The notes: generated from the letters alone by a model not told the origin. A stretch of DNA of 64,000 nucleotides from Bifidobacterium castoris (GCF_003952025.1 NZ_QXGI01000002.1:310001-374000), one strand, 5' to 3'; shown: positions 35,479 through 45,444, counted from the first letter of the stretch. Program-made: numbers and translations.

Positions 35479-36555
35479 ATGGACTTGGCTTCGTGCACGA
35501 CGCTCGAACTGGGGCCGCTCGCCGCCCTTGGCGGCGACAGGCGCGTCACCGACGTCGTCGTGACCTGCGATGGCACCGTCTGGTTCGACGCCGGCCGCGG
35601 CATGCAGCTCGCGCACACGGCGATCCCGCTCGGCGACCCGGCGGTGCTGCGCGACCTGGCCGTGCGGTTGTGCGCGCAGCTGGGAGCGCGGCTCGACGAG
35701 ACGCAGCCGATCGCAGACGCGGCCGCCGACGACGGCACGCGCGTGCACGCCGTCATCGCGCCGATCGTGCCGCATGGCGCGTCGATCTCGATCCGTTTCC
35801 CCGACCGTGCGCGCGCCGATCTGGAATCGCTCGCCGTGGCCGGCATGTTCCCGGCGCAATGGACGCCGATGCTGCGCATGCTCGTGCGCGCCAAGGCGAA
35901 CATGCTCGTCTCGGGCGCGACCGGCGCCGGCAAGACGACTTTGCTCAAGGCGCTGCTCGCGAGCTGCGCGCCGAACGAGCGGATCGTGACGGTGGAGGAG
36001 GTGCGCGAACTCGCCGCGGTGCCGCATCCGCACGTCGTGTCGCTCGTCGCACGCGACGCGAACGTCGAAGGCGCCGGACGCGTCGGCTTGCCCGAGCTCG
36101 TCAAGGCCACGCTGCGTATGCGCCCCGACCGGATCGTCGTCGGCGAGGTGCGCGGCGAGGAGGTCGTCGACCTGCTCAGGGCGCTCAATTCCGGGCATCG
36201 CGGTTCGCTGAGCACGATCCACGCCGACGGTGTGGACCGTGTCCCGTCCCGTCTCGTCTCGCTCGGCATGCTCGCCGGCGTGGCCCCGGACGCACTCGAA
36301 CGGCTCGCCGACGGCACCTTCGACGTGCTCGTCCATCTCGAACGGATCGGCGGTCGCCGCCGTATCGCGCAGATCGGGATGCTCGACTGCCGCGACGGCG
36401 CGTTGCGGGGACGGTGCGTCGTTTCGCGGGACGGATCCGGTGCGACGGTGACCGGCCCGGCGTGGCCCGATTTCCTAAGGAGGTGGTGCGATGCCGTGGC
36501 CGATACTGGCGGCGATGGGCGTGTTCCTCGCCGTGTCGCTTCACGAAGGCGCTGA
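35479..36555 (+). CDS. tadA: Tad pilus secretion ATPase TadA/CpaF
   Basis: 358 residues, shorter than many CpaF proteins (about 450) because the N-terminal domain is reduced. It is the hexameric type II/IV secretion ATPase that powers pilus extension. Walker A is LVSGATGAGKTTLLKALL; the Asp box is IVTVEEVRELA; Walker B is RPDRIVVGEVRGEE; the His box is NSGHRGSLSTIHAD. All motifs are complete. GGAGGGCG precedes the ATG. Its last 65 bases overlap tadB, which has its own strong ribosome site. Confidence 0.93.
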   Translation: MDLASCTTLELGPLAALGGDRRVTDVVVTCDGTVWFDAGRGMQLAHTAIPLGDPAVLRDLAVRLCAQLGARLDETQPIADAAADDGTRVHAVIAPIVPHGASISIRFPDRARADLESLAVAGMFPAQWTPMLRMLVRAKANMLVSGATGAGKTTLLKALLASCAPNERIVTVEEVRELAAVPHPHVVSLVARDANVEGAGRVGLPELVKATLRMRPDRIVVGEVRGEEVVDLLRALNSGHRGSLSTIHADGVDRVPSRLVSLGMLAGVAPDALERLADGTFDVLVHLERIGGRRRIAQIGMLDCRDGALRGRCVVSRDGSGATVTGPAWPDFLRRWCDAVADTGGDGRVPRRVASRRR

Positions 36556-37216
36556 TGCGCGTCTCGGCGGTCTTGCGCCAGGCGTCCGCATCGCGGCGGA
36601 TGGCGCTGCGCGCGACGCCGGACGGCGCGTCGGCATCGGCGCCGAAATCGCCGGACTCGCCGCCATGCTGCGCGCGGGGCGTGACGTGCGCACGGCCTTC
36701 GACCGGTGCTTCGGCGCCCGGGTTGATGCCGGGGCGGCGTCGGGGCTGCGAGGGCCGGCTCGGAGCATGACGGCCGGTGTGATGAGCGACTGCAACGGCG
36801 ACGTCGACGTCGAGCTGCTCGCCGAGGCGTTGCGCGTGGGCGCGCTGCCGGGGGAGACCGCGGCCGAGGTCCGGCATGCATCCCACGGCCTTCGCGCCGC
36901 CTGCAGGCTCGGCCTGCGTCTGGGATGCCCGACGGCGCGCTGCGTCGAGGCGGTGCGCGCCGCGCATGCGCGCATCCACATGCGCGAGGAGCTCAGGCGC
37001 AATGCCTTCGCCGTGCCGCAATCGACGGTGAAGATGCTGCTCGGGCTTCCGGCCGTCACCGTCGTCCTCGGCGAAGTGCTCGGCGCCGACCCGATCGGCG
37101 TCCTTTTCGGCTCCTGGCAGGGGATGTGCTGTCTGGGGCTCGGCGTCGTCTGCTACGCCTTCGGCGCTGTGTGGATGCATCGGCTCATGCGGAGGACGGG
37201 AGCGGACGATGACTGA
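36491..37216 (+). CDS. tadB: Tad pilus inner-membrane protein TadB-like
   Basis: 241 residues related to the GspF/TadB platform proteins. It has one hydrophobic segment at the N terminus (WPILAAMGVFLAVSL) and two near the C terminus (about 178-195 and 208-228), with a cytoplasmic GspF-like helical domain between. AAGGAGGTGGTGCG before ATG 36491 fixes the start inside tadA. It probably forms the inner-membrane platform with TadC. Confidence 0.85.
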   Translation: MPWPILAAMGVFLAVSLHEGADARLGGLAPGVRIAADGAARDAGRRVGIGAEIAGLAAMLRAGRDVRTAFDRCFGARVDAGAASGLRGPARSMTAGVMSDCNGDVDVELLAEALRVGALPGETAAEVRHASHGLRAACRLGLRLGCPTARCVEAVRAAHARIHMREELRRNAFAVPQSTVKMLLGLPAVTVVLGEVLGADPIGVLFGSWQGMCCLGLGVVCYAFGAVWMHRLMRRTGADDD

Positions 37217-37228
37217 CGGGAGCAGCGT

Positions 37229-37789
37229 ATGGATGATGCGATCGGATGGGCCTGCTGCGCGGCCGTCTGCGCGGCCTTCGCGGTGGCCGCGGCGCTCGCG
37301 GGGCATGACGTCGGCTTCCGGCTGCGCGCATTGCCCGGGCGGGTGCGTGAGGATTGGGTGCCGAGCGTGCCGCTCGTGCTGCGGCTGTTGGACGCCGCGT
37401 TGGAAAGCGGCGTGTCGATTCCACGCGCGCTGCGCGCGGTCGGCGCATGCTGCGCTGGCCCGTGCGCCGAAGCGTTCTCCGCCGTCTGCGACGAGCTGGC
37501 GGCCGGCGCCTCCTGGGACGACGCATGGACCTGTGCGCGCGATGAACCGCGGATCGCCGCCATCGCCGCGACGTTGCGCGCGACGTTGCGCGAGCCGTGG
37601 AACGAAGGCGTCGCCGCCGGCGCGCGGATCGGCGCGACGATGGAACAGCTCGAGACGACGGAGCGCATGGAGATCGAAAGGGCCGCCTCGCGGCTCTCGG
37701 TGCGGCTGCTGCTGCCGATGGGGCTGTGCTTCCTGCCGGCGTTCCTGTGCATCGCCGTCATACCGACGATCATCTCCTTCGCCCGATGA
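37229..37789 (+). CDS. tadC: Tad pilus inner-membrane protein TadC-like
   Basis: 186 residues, short for TadC. A first membrane segment (AIGWACCAAVCAAFAVAAAL) is followed by a GspF-like helical domain (LVLRLLDAALESGVSIPRAL, CDELAAGASWDDAW), then a C-terminal helix LLLPMGLCFLPAFLCIAVIP. The last motif, LLPxGLCxLPAF, is typical of actinobacterial TadC. It follows tadB by 12 bases and precedes the pilin by a 132-base leader. Confidence 0.85.
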   Translation: MDDAIGWACCAAVCAAFAVAAALAGHDVGFRLRALPGRVREDWVPSVPLVLRLLDAALESGVSIPRALRAVGACCAGPCAEAFSAVCDELAAGASWDDAWTCARDEPRIAAIAATLRATLREPWNEGVAAGARIGATMEQLETTERMEIERAASRLSVRLLLPMGLCFLPAFLCIAVIPTIISFAR

Positions 37790-37921
37790 TCCGCGATGCG
37801 CGATCGGCGCGTTTCATGTGAAACATGTGGAACACGCGTCTGTGCATCGCAATGCGTCAGCGCGAACAAACATCTCAACACGAACACACAACAAACACAA
37901 CACACAACAAAGGAGTTGACA

Positions 37922-38203
37922 ATGCAGAACATGATCTCACTCGACGACGGCATCGGCATCGACGCGATGGATGTCGGGTGGCCGTTGCAGGACCTGGGCA
38001 GGCGCATGGCGCGCGCCGCCGTCATGCTCGACTCGAGGATGCGCACGCTGACGGCGCAGCCGGAGGAGGGCGCTGCGACCGCCGAATACGCGGTTGTGCT
38101 CGTCGCGGCCACCGGTTTCGCGGCCGTGCTCGTCGCGCTGCTCAAGTCGGACGCAATCAAGACGCTGCTGACGAACATCGTCAAGAAGGCGCTGAGCGTC
38201 TGA
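37922..38203 (+). CDS. flp: Flp-type prepilin (DUF4244-like)
   Basis: 93 residues. The N-terminal ~48 are hydrophilic; then EEGAATAEYAVVLVAATGFA begins the single hydrophobic segment, with Glu at +5 after the expected Gly/Ala cleavage point and the following Tyr, the Flp signature. It has a short C-terminal tail (LLTNIVKKALSV). AAAGGAG stands before the ATG, and the 132-base A-rich leader (many ACAACA words) could allow separate or higher expression, as expected for the major pilin. The leader peptide is longer than in Gram-negative Flp. Confidence 0.9.
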   Translation: MQNMISLDDGIGIDAMDVGWPLQDLGRRMARAAVMLDSRMRTLTAQPEEGAATAEYAVVLVAATGFAAVLVALLKSDAIKTLLTNIVKKALSV

Positions 38204-38213
38204 GCGGTGCGGC

Positions 38214-38564
38214 ATGCGACGTCCGTGGAAACGACTGCGCGCATGGATGCGCGGCGACGACGGGGCGGCGACGGCGGAGTTCGCCGTCGTGCTGCCCGTC
38301 GTCGTCGCCGCAGCCGCGCTGCTGCTGTATCTCGCACGTGCGAGCGTCACACAGATCTCATGCCAGGACGCGGCGGCCGACGCAGCCCGCGCCGCGCTCG
38401 TCAGGGACGACGACGTGTCCGCGCCCGCCGGCGTGCAGCTGACGGTCACCGACGGCGGCGACCACATCACGGTCACGACGACCTGCCGTGTGCTCGCCGA
38501 TCCGCTCGGCGTGCTGCCGACGACGGTGCATGGACGGGCCGTCGTCATGAAACAGGACGTGTGA
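38214..38564 (+). CDS. tadE: TadE-like pseudopilin
   Basis: 116 residues. A basic start is followed by DDGAATAEFAVVLPVVVAAAALLLYLARA (in part: GAATAEFAVVLPVVVAAAA), the TadE prepilin-like signature with Glu-Phe at +5/+6. The C-terminal domain has two Cys that could form a disulfide. Minor pilin or assembly factor of the Tad apparatus; starts 10 bases after flp. Confidence 0.9.
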   Translation: MRRPWKRLRAWMRGDDGAATAEFAVVLPVVVAAAALLLYLARASVTQISCQDAAADAARAALVRDDDVSAPAGVQLTVTDGGDHITVTTTCRVLADPLGVLPTTVHGRAVVMKQDV

Positions 38565-38624
38565 GCGTGACGTGGCGTCCGTTCGCGATATGCGGTGTAA
38601 GGGGATGTAAGAAAAAGGTGAACG

Positions 38625-39050
38625 ATGACGGGAACGGTGATGAGGATGGACGGATGCGGACGGTCGTGCGTCGCGTGGCTGCGGCGCCATGCTGTGCGGC
38701 CGAGGCGCGAGGACGAGGGGTCGGCGACGCTCGTCGGCGCCGCACTCGTCGTCGCGGCGGCCGTGCTCATCGGCGTATTGGCCGCCGCCGGCAACATCGT
38801 GCTGCGGCAGTCGCAGGCGCGCACGGCGGCGGACATGGCCGCGCTCGGCGCCGCGTCCGCGCTGTGGCGGGGCGACGGCACGCCATGCGCGGTGGCGGCA
38901 TGGCTGAGCGACGCGAACGCCGGGAACCTGCAGCGTTGCGACGTGGACGGCGACGACGTCAGCGTCAGCGTGCATGTGCCGACCGACGTGCCCTTCGTCG
39001 ACCATGTGACGGCGGACGCCAGGGCGGGGCCGCGGCCTTGCGCGAACTGA
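38625..39050 (+). CDS. tadF: TadF/TadG-like pilus assembly protein (Rv3654c-like)
   Basis: 141 residues. After ~27 basic residues comes EDEGSATLVGAALVVAAAVL, a TadE/F-like hydrophobic segment whose Gly-Ser/Ala-Thr context resembles the putative prepilin site. Then RQSQARTAADMAALGAASAL follows, the hallmark of the Rv3654c/TadG-like 'helicase/secretion neighborhood' family. Two Cys in the C-terminal part may pair. Last gene of the visible tad operon; no prepilin peptidase gene is present. Confidence 0.83.
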   Translation: MTGTVMRMDGCGRSCVAWLRRHAVRPRREDEGSATLVGAALVVAAAVLIGVLAAAGNIVLRQSQARTAADMAALGAASALWRGDGTPCAVAAWLSDANAGNLQRCDVDGDDVSVSVHVPTDVPFVDHVTADARAGPRPCAN

Positions 39051-39254
39051 CGTCCCCGGAATGGGGGGCGGCGGGGTTCATCATCGGCGGAACGCTCTGG
39101 CGTGGAGGCGGCCGCGCCCACGTGGCCGCAACACGCGGGGCGTCGGCGCGGGCGTGCGTCGCGCGCGGGGGGCCGACGGCCGGCTCGGGTGAGCAGGCTG
39201 TACCTTAGAAGCAGTGGACAGCGAGGCAATCGCGATGAAGAAACGGGAAGCAAC

Positions 39255-41774
39255 ATGGCATTAGCGCTTTATCGCCGGTATCGACCGGACACGTTCGAAG
39301 GCGTCATCGGGCAGGACCAGGTGACGGTGCCGCTTATGCGCGCGCTCGACGAGCACAAGCTCACGCACGCGTACCTGTTCTCGGGGCCGCGTGGATGCGG
39401 CAAGACGAGCTCGGCGCGCATCCTCGCGCGCTGCGTGAACTGCGTCGAGGGGCCGACCTCCCATCCCTGCGGCGTGTGCGACAGCTGCCGCGACCTGGCG
39501 ACCGGAGGCCCGGGGTCGATCGACGTCGTGGAGATCGACGCCGCAAGCCACAACGGCGTCGACGACGCGCGCGAGCTGCGCGAGCGCGCCGGCTTCGCGC
39601 CCGCCCGCGACCGCTACAAGATCTTCATCCTCGACGAGGCGCACATGGTGACGCCCCAGGGCTTCAACGCGCTGCTCAAGATCGTCGAGGAGCCGCCGGA
39701 GCATGTCATGTTCATCTTCGCGACGACCGAGCCGGAGAAGGTCATCGGCACGATCCGTTCGCGCACCCACCACTATCCGTTCCGTCTTGTGCCGCCGGAG
39801 ACGATGGGGCCGTACCTCGAACAGATCTGCGAGCAGGAGCGTATCGAGACGGAACCGGGTGTGCTGCGGCTCGCGATGCGCGCCGGCGGGGGTTCGGTGC
39901 GTGACACGCTGTCCGTGCTCGACCAGCTCATGGTCGGCGCCGTCGAAGGCGACATCACCTACGATTCCGCGGTCGCGCTGCTCGGCTTCACGCCGGACGT
40001 GCTCATCGGCGCGGCGATCGACGCCGTCATCGACCACGACGGCGCGAAACTGTACGACGTCATCCAGAAGGTCATCGTCGGCGGCTACGACGCGCGCCGC
40101 TTCGTCGAGGACCTGCTCGCGCGCATCCGCGACCTGCTCGTGCTCACGCTCGGCGGCGAGCACGCCGAACGTGTACTCAGCGACGACGCGGCCGCCGAGG
40201 ACCTCGACGACCTGCATCGGCAGGCGACGGCGCTCGGTCTGGCGACGCTGACGGCGATGGCCGAGGAGACCGACGAGGCGTTGACGCATATGGCGGGGGC
40301 GACGTCGCCGCGCATGCGTCTGGAACTGCTCGCCGCGCGCCTGCTCGCCGGACGCGAGACCGGATACGCCGCGCTCGGCTGCGACGGCCCGTCCGCGGCC
40401 GCGCAGCCCGATCCGACGAAGCCTGCGACCGGCGGCGGATTCATCGGCGCCGATGCGGAAGACGACATGCCCAAGCGCGGGCGGACGGACGCAGCCCCCG
40501 CGCAGACGGCCGGACAAGGCCCAGCGCAGACCGCGCCGGCGAGCGGGCAGCCGTCCTCTCGGCCGAGGATGCAGCCCTCCCAGCCGACGTCTTCCGCGCA
40601 GCAGGCCGCCCAAGGGGCGCCGGACCCGCGCGCGCAGGCGCATCAGTCGAAGGAGCAGCATGCGATGGACGCCGCCACGGCGGCGATGCATGCGGCCTCC
40701 CAGGCGCAGCGGATCGCCGAGGCCGGCGTGCAGCAGCGACCTGCTCCGCTCAACGGCACGCCGGATGAGCTATGGGACGGCCTGGTGGCGTCGCTGCCCG
40801 CCGATGTGCGCACCTATGTGGACCGCACCAAGGTGCCGCGCATCAAGTTCGCCCCCGACCGGCGCACCGGCGGCCGCAAACTGATGATCAAGTTCGGCAC
40901 GCCGATGGACAAGTACGCGTTCGCGCTCGCCGTGAGCAAGGAAAGCGTCGAAGGCAGGACCGAGGTCACCGACATCCTGCGCGCCGAGGTGCACCGCGTT
41001 TTCGGCACCGATGTGCGGCTCGCGCCGACGCCGACGATGGAGGACGGCCAGACGGCGCCCCCGTTCAAGCAGTTGCCGCCCGACCAACAGCAGCGCATCA
41101 AGGCGCAGCTGGCGAAGGAGAACCTGCAGGCGACGCTCAAGGCGCAGCTCGGCCGCGCTTCGTCCGAGCAGCCGGCCGCGTCGTCGCCGGCCGACGGCGA
41201 CGACGCGGCGGCCGCCGACGACGCCGTGCACCGAGGCGCGCCTGCGCAGCATCCGGACGGCGACTACGACCCGTGGGCGAATCCCAAACCGGCGGCCGCG
41301 CCCTTCGCGCCGCCGGCGGACGCATATGACGGCCGAACGCAGTTCACGCAGCCGGCTCCGGCGCCTGCGCCGCTGACGGCGCCGTCGCCGAGCGGCGCGG
41401 CCGCGTCGATGGCCGAAGCCGGCATCGACCCCTGGGCCTACCACGACGACGAACCGGCGCATATCGATTTCAGTCGCGTCTCGTCGATCGAACAGGAGGC
41501 GGCACAGGACCGCCGTGGCCAGCAGGCCGCCCCGGCCGATCCGTGGGGGCATCTCGACGATGCGGCGCCGGTGCCGGCCGAGACCGCCCAGGACGTGCAA
41601 CCTGCGCGCCCGCAGGTCGATCCGGAGGAGGACGAATACTCGATCAACGACGAATCGCTGGCCTCGTCCCAGACGATGAGCGTCGACGAGGTCAAGGAAT
41701 TATTCGATGTGAAGTCTGTTGAAGAGTTCGCGGCGGATGATCCGAGGAACCCGCGCAATCAGCGGGCGCACTGA
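39255..41774 (+). CDS. dnaX: DNA polymerase III subunit gamma/tau
   Basis: The clamp-loader ATPase; 839 residues. The AAA+ part (1-~370) opens [20 protein letters not shown], with Walker [12 protein letters not shown]. The zinc site is [19 protein letters not shown], Walker B is [11 protein letters not shown], sensor 1 is [11 protein letters not shown] and the Arg-finger is TIRSRTH. The C-terminal half is a long Ala/Pro/Gln-rich tau-like tail with a folded block near 520-610. The frame opens upstream of 39255, but the RYRPDTF start preceded by GGGAAGC is the natural one. No A-rich slippery site for a gamma frameshift was seen. recR follows by 23 bases. Confidence 0.96.
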   Translation: MALALYRRYRPDTFEGVIGQDQVTVPLMRALDEHKLTHAYLFSGPRGCGKTSSARILARCVNCVEGPTSHPCGVCDSCRDLATGGPGSIDVVEIDAASHNGVDDARELRERAGFAPARDRYKIFILDEAHMVTPQGFNALLKIVEEPPEHVMFIFATTEPEKVIGTIRSRTHHYPFRLVPPETMGPYLEQICEQERIETEPGVLRLAMRAGGGSVRDTLSVLDQLMVGAVEGDITYDSAVALLGFTPDVLIGAAIDAVIDHDGAKLYDVIQKVIVGGYDARRFVEDLLARIRDLLVLTLGGEHAERVLSDDAAAEDLDDLHRQATALGLATLTAMAEETDEALTHMAGATSPRMRLELLAARLLAGRETGYAALGCDGPSAAAQPDPTKPATGGGFIGADAEDDMPKRGRTDAAPAQTAGQGPAQTAPASGQPSSRPRMQPSQPTSSAQQAAQGAPDPRAQAHQSKEQHAMDAATAAMHAASQAQRIAEAGVQQRPAPLNGTPDELWDGLVASLPADVRTYVDRTKVPRIKFAPDRRTGGRKLMIKFGTPMDKYAFALAVSKESVEGRTEVTDILRAEVHRVFGTDVRLAPTPTMEDGQTAPPFKQLPPDQQQRIKAQLAKENLQATLKAQLGRASSEQPAASSPADGDDAAAADDAVHRGAPAQHPDGDYDPWANPKPAAAPFAPPADAYDGRTQFTQPAPAPAPLTAPSPSGAAASMAEAGIDPWAYHDDEPAHIDFSRVSSIEQEAAQDRRGQQAAPADPWGHLDDAAPVPAETAQDVQPARPQVDPEEDEYSINDESLASSQTMSVDEVKELFDVKSVEEFAADDPRNPRNQRAH

Positions 41775-41797
41775 ACGGCACGCCGAGGAGGGACAGC

Positions 41798-42400
41798 ATG
41801 GCATTGGCATACGACGGCGCGATCCAGCGCCTCATCGACGCGTTCTCGAGTCTGCCCGGCATCGGGCCGAAGGGCGCGCAGCGCATCGCGTTCTACGTGC
41901 TCGGCGCGCCGGACGAGGAGGCGCAGCGGCTCGTCGAATCAATCACCGAGGTCAAGCAGAAGGTGCGGTTCTGCGACGTGTGCGGCAACGTCTGCGAGAC
42001 GAGCCCGTGCGCGATCTGCGCCGACCCCCGCCGCGACCGCGGCACGATCTGCGTCGTCGAAGAGCCGAAGGACGTCATGAGCATCGAGCGTACGCGCGAA
42101 TACCGCGGCCTCTACCATGTGCTCGGCGGCGCGATCAACCCGATGGCCAACGTCGGCCCGAACGACCTCAACATCGCGCAGCTGCTCAACCGATTGCAGA
42201 CCGACGAGGTCAAGGAGATCATCGTCGCGCTCAACCCGAACATCGAAGGCGAGGCGACGACGACGTATCTGAGCCGGCTGCTCACGCCGCTCGACGTGAA
42301 GGTGACGCGGCTGGCGAGCGGACTGCCCGTCGGCGGCGATCTCGAATACGCCGACGAGATCACGTTGTCGCGCGCGCTTGAAGGACGCCGCGAGGTCTGA
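41798..42400 (+). CDS. recR: Recombination protein RecR
   Basis: 200 residues, the normal length. RecR forms the ring that loads RecA with RecF/RecO at gaps. An N-terminal helix-hairpin-helix ([17 protein letters not shown]) comes first. The four-Cys zinc finger is [17 protein letters not shown], the Toprim domain contains [15 protein letters not shown], and the C-terminal Walker B-like region contains [27 protein letters not shown] precedes the start. The dnaX-recR pairing is widespread in Gram-positives. Confidence 0.97.
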   Translation: MALAYDGAIQRLIDAFSSLPGIGPKGAQRIAFYVLGAPDEEAQRLVESITEVKQKVRFCDVCGNVCETSPCAICADPRRDRGTICVVEEPKDVMSIERTREYRGLYHVLGGAINPMANVGPNDLNIAQLLNRLQTDEVKEIIVALNPNIEGEATTTYLSRLLTPLDVKVTRLASGLPVGGDLEYADEITLSRALEGRREV

Positions 42401-42493
42401 ACGCGCCCCCGCCCGCACACGGCCTCCCCGCAAGCGCCAACCCGGGCGTTTCGTATTCTGGGAAGGCGCCTCGGCGTCGCGCGGGCGCATTCA

Positions 42494-42499
42494 TATAAT
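42494..42499 (+). promoter_or_regulatory. -10 element upstream of the aspartokinase genes
   Basis: A perfect TATAAT lies 81 bases before the GTG start of the alpha gene. It would give a leader of about 75 bases; no -35 is evident. Confidence 0.5.
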
Positions 42500-42580
42500 G
42501 ATCGAGCTTCCTGCGTACACTGGGCACAGTCGCGGGTCCCATTGCGTACAACAGACAGACACAGAGAAGATTGGATAGTT

Positions 42581-43342
42581 GTGGCTCTTATCGTGCAGAA
42601 ATACGGTGGTTCGTCCGTCGCCGACGCCGACTCGATCAAGCGCGTGGCACGACGCATCATCGAAACGAAGAACGCCGGCAACGATGTGGCGGTCGTCGTC
42701 TCCGCCATGGGCGACACGACCGATGATCTCATCGACCAGGCGCTGAGCATCGACTCCGATCCGCCGGCCCGCGAAATGGACATGCTGATGACCGCCGGCG
42801 AGCGCATCTCGATGAGCCTGCTCGCGATGGCGATCCACGCCGCCGGCTCCCACGCCTACTCGTTCACCGGCTCGCAGGCCGGATTCATGACCGACGCCCA
42901 GTTCGGCGCCGCGCACATCCGCGCCGTCAATCCGGACCGCGTGCGCCGCGCGCTCGACCTCGGCAGCGTCGCGATCGTCGCCGGTTTCCAGGGACGCAAC
43001 GAACGCGGCGACGCCACTACGCTCGGCCGAGGCGGTTCGGACACCTCGGCCGTCGCGCTCGCGGTGGCCCTCGGCGCCGACATCTGCGAGATCTACACCG
43101 ACGTGGACGGCATCTTCACCGCCGATCCGCGCATCGTGCCGACCGCGCGCCGCATCCCGTCGATCGGCTACGACGAGATTCTCGAGATGTCCTCGTGCGG
43201 CTCGAAGGTGCTCGCGCTGCGCTGCGTCGAATACGCGCAGCGTTTCAAGATGCCGCTGCATGTGCGCAGCTCGTTCTCCCACCGTTCCGGAACGCTCGTC
43301 GTTCCCGACGGCGTCGATCCGAACACGCTGCCGAACATCTGA
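42581..43342 (+). CDS. lysC: Aspartokinase, catalytic (alpha) part encoded separately
   Basis: 253 residues of the amino-acid-kinase domain only, which phosphorylates aspartate for lysine, threonine and methionine synthesis. The start GTG gives [20 protein letters not shown], the actinobacterial LysC opening; the ATG 39 bases upstream adds unrelated residues. The active-site motif KYGGSS, the catalytic [15 protein letters not shown] and the Asp-binding [13 protein letters not shown] are intact. It ends at [14 protein letters not shown], exactly before the point where the regulatory ACT domains begin in one-gene LysC. Those are encoded by the next gene, 60 bases on. Confidence 0.93.
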   Translation: MALIVQKYGGSSVADADSIKRVARRIIETKNAGNDVAVVVSAMGDTTDDLIDQALSIDSDPPAREMDMLMTAGERISMSLLAMAIHAAGSHAYSFTGSQAGFMTDAQFGAAHIRAVNPDRVRRALDLGSVAIVAGFQGRNERGDATTLGRGGSDTSAVALAVALGADICEIYTDVDGIFTADPRIVPTARRIPSIGYDEILEMSSCGSKVLALRCVEYAQRFKMPLHVRSSFSHRSGTLVVPDGVDPNTLPNI

Positions 43343-43402
43343 TGCCGGCGACCGACTTCCGACCAATCCAACCACGCAACACCCACGGAGAGCAAAAGAA
43401 CC

Positions 43403-43969
43403 ATGAATGAGCACGAAGACAAGTCGATGGGCGATCTGTTTCCCGACCTCGGCCAGGAGACGCCGATCATCTCCGGCGTCGCGCATGACAGCAGCGAATC
43501 GCTGGCGACCGTCCGCGGCGTCACCGACGAACCGGGCATGGCCGCCCGCGTGTTCGAACGTCTCGCCGAGATCGGCGTGAACGTCGACATGATCGTGCAG
43601 GCCGGCGCCTCGACCGGCACCGCCGACATCTCGTTCACCGTGCCGGGCAAGGACGCGCAGCGCGTGCGCGAGGTGCTGATCCAGGAGCAGGACAACCTCG
43701 GCTACAACTCCTTCGACCTCAACCCGAACGTGGGCAAGGTGGCCGTCGTCGGCGTCGGCATGAAGACGCACTCCGGCCTCGCCGCGCGCTTCTTCAAGGC
43801 GCTCAGCGAGAAGGGTATCAACGTGCTGATGATCTCGACCTCCGAGATCCGCATCGCCGCGCTCGTTCCGCTCGACCAGCTCAACGAGGCCGTCAAGGCG
43901 CTGCACACGGCGTACGGGCTGGACGCGCAGAAGGTGGAGGCCGTCGTCTACGGCGGCACCGGCCGCTGA
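43403..43969 (+). CDS. Aspartokinase regulatory (beta) subunit with two ACT domains
   Basis: 188 residues. ~25 hydrophilic residues are followed by ISGVAHDSSESLATVRGVTD, the ordinary start of the aspartokinase ACT region. The first ACT (about 35-105) includes FERLAEIGVNVDMIVQ, and the second (about 110-180) includes FFKALSEKGINVLMISTSEI. It should bind lysine/threonine and give feedback control to the alpha chain. In corynebacteria the equivalent beta chain comes from an internal start within one lysC gene; here it is a separate gene with its own start. asd follows. Confidence 0.92.
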   Translation: MNEHEDKSMGDLFPDLGQETPIISGVAHDSSESLATVRGVTDEPGMAARVFERLAEIGVNVDMIVQAGASTGTADISFTVPGKDAQRVREVLIQEQDNLGYNSFDLNPNVGKVAVVGVGMKTHSGLAARFFKALSEKGINVLMISTSEIRIAALVPLDQLNEAVKALHTAYGLDAQKVEAVVYGGTGR

Positions 43970-44035
43970 CGGCGTCGATGGTCGTACAGGACAACCCCAA
44001 CGGCAGAAACTACGGCATAACTAAGGAGCCGGCAA

Positions 44036-45106
44036 ATGGTACAAATCAACGAACGTGGCGTCAACGTGGCCGTTCTCGGCGCGACCGGACAGGTCGGCAT
44101 GGTCATGCGCCGTGTGCTCGACGAACGCGACTTCCCGGTCAAGGACCTGCGTTTCCTCGCTTCCGCGCATTCGGCGGGTCAGGTGCTCAACTGGCGTGGC
44201 CATGACATCGTCGTCGAGGACGTGGCGACCGCCGACCTGAGCGGCATCGACATCGCGATCTTCTCCGCCGGCGGCGGCACGTCGAAGATGTGGGCGCCGA
44301 AGTTCGCCGAGGCCGGCGCCTACGTCATCGACAACTCGTCGCAGTGGCGCATGCATGACGATGTGCCGCTCGTCGTCGCCGAAGTCAATCCGGACGACCT
44401 CGACGAGATCCCGTCCGGCATCGTCGCGAACCCGAACTGCACGACGATGGCGATCATGCCGGTGCTCAAGCCGCTGTCCGACGCGTTCGGCCTCAAGCGT
44501 CTCATCGTGAGCTCCTATCAGGCCGTCTCCGGCGCGGGCCGCGCCGGCGTCGAGCAGCTGATGAACGAGGCGAAGGCCGCCGTCGAGCAGGGCGCGGACA
44601 AGCTCGTCTTCGGCGCCGACGCCATCGACTTCCCGGAGCCGACGAAGATCGCGCGCACGATCGCGTTCAACGAGGTCCCGTTCATCGGCGACATCGTCGA
44701 CGACGGCTCCGAGGAGACCGACGAGGAGCAGAAGCTGCGCAACGAAAGCCGCAAGATCCTGCATCTGCCCGACCTCAAGGCCTCGTGCACCTGCGTGCGC
44801 GTCGGCGTCTTCACGTCGCACGGCATGAGCGTCAACGCCGAATTCGAGCAGGACGTCACGCCGGAGCAGGCGCGTGAGGTGCTCGAGCAGGCGGACGCCG
44901 TCGAACTCGTCGACATCCCGACCGCCCAGCTCGCCGCCGGCAAGACGCCGAGCTTCGTCGGCCGCATCCGTCAGGACCAGGCCGTGGACGGCAACAAGGG
45001 CCTCGCGTTCTTCGTGACGAACGACAACCTGCGCAAGGGCGCGGCGCTCAACGCCGTCGAACTCGCCGAGATCGTCGCGAACAAGCATTTCGCCGATCAG
45101 CTCTGA
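44036..45106 (+). CDS. asd: Aspartate-semialdehyde dehydrogenase
   Basis: 356 residues. It reduces aspartyl phosphate to aspartate semialdehyde with NADPH, the step after aspartokinase. The N-terminal nucleotide motif is VAVLGATGQVGMVM. The catalytic Cys is in IVANPNCTTMAIMPVLKPL, and the substrate-binding region contains SSYQAVSGAGRAGVEQL and VRVGVFTSHGMSVNAEF (His). AAGGAG before ATG 44036. It lies in the operon with both aspartokinase chains and ends at a hairpin. Confidence 0.97.
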   Translation: MVQINERGVNVAVLGATGQVGMVMRRVLDERDFPVKDLRFLASAHSAGQVLNWRGHDIVVEDVATADLSGIDIAIFSAGGGTSKMWAPKFAEAGAYVIDNSSQWRMHDDVPLVVAEVNPDDLDEIPSGIVANPNCTTMAIMPVLKPLSDAFGLKRLIVSSYQAVSGAGRAGVEQLMNEAKAAVEQGADKLVFGADAIDFPEPTKIARTIAFNEVPFIGDIVDDGSEETDEEQKLRNESRKILHLPDLKASCTCVRVGVFTSHGMSVNAEFEQDVTPEQAREVLEQADAVELVDIPTAQLAAGKTPSFVGRIRQDQAVDGNKGLAFFVTNDNLRKGAALNAVELAEIVANKHFADQL

Positions 45107-45125
45107 CAAGCAGTTGAAGGCTGAA

Positions 45126-45159
45126 GGAGAGGCGCACGTCGTATGGCGTGCGCCTCTCC
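45126..45159 (+). terminator. Terminator of the lysC-asd operon
   Basis: GGAGAGGCGCAC (45126-45137) pairs perfectly with 45148-45159; 10-base loop; TGTCTTGT follows. Confidence 0.8.
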
Positions 45160-45431
45160 TGTCTTGTCCGCGGATGGTGTGGTTGCCGCGGAGGCGGTTC
45201 GCGTCGGAGACGTTCGCTGAGAAGCGCGTCTGCGATCATGGCGGGTGCTTAATGCGTCAGTGATGATCACTGGGAAAACGGCAGCGATCGTTTCAGGTGC
45301 GCTCTGCGTCGGATGCGTTCGCGGGGGAGCTCCGGTTGCGATCGTCCCGGGTGCATGGCGTAACCGTGCAGTTCGTTGCCGCGGCCGTCGGGCCCGCGAC
45401 CGCTCGCGCCATGCGCGAACAGGCGGCGGGC

Positions 45432-45437
45432 TATGCT
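45432..45437 (+). promoter_or_regulatory. -10 element of the DUF5701-like gene (leaderless)
   Basis: TATGCT ends 7 bases before ATG 45445. GGAAGG sits between them but is only one base from the ATG, too close for a ribosome site. Confidence 0.5.
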
Positions 45438-45444
45438 GGAAGGC

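Noticed and set aside
39255-41774. Programmed frameshift producing a gamma form of DnaX
   Set aside because: No A-rich slippery heptamer was found in the likely region; the frame is continuous.
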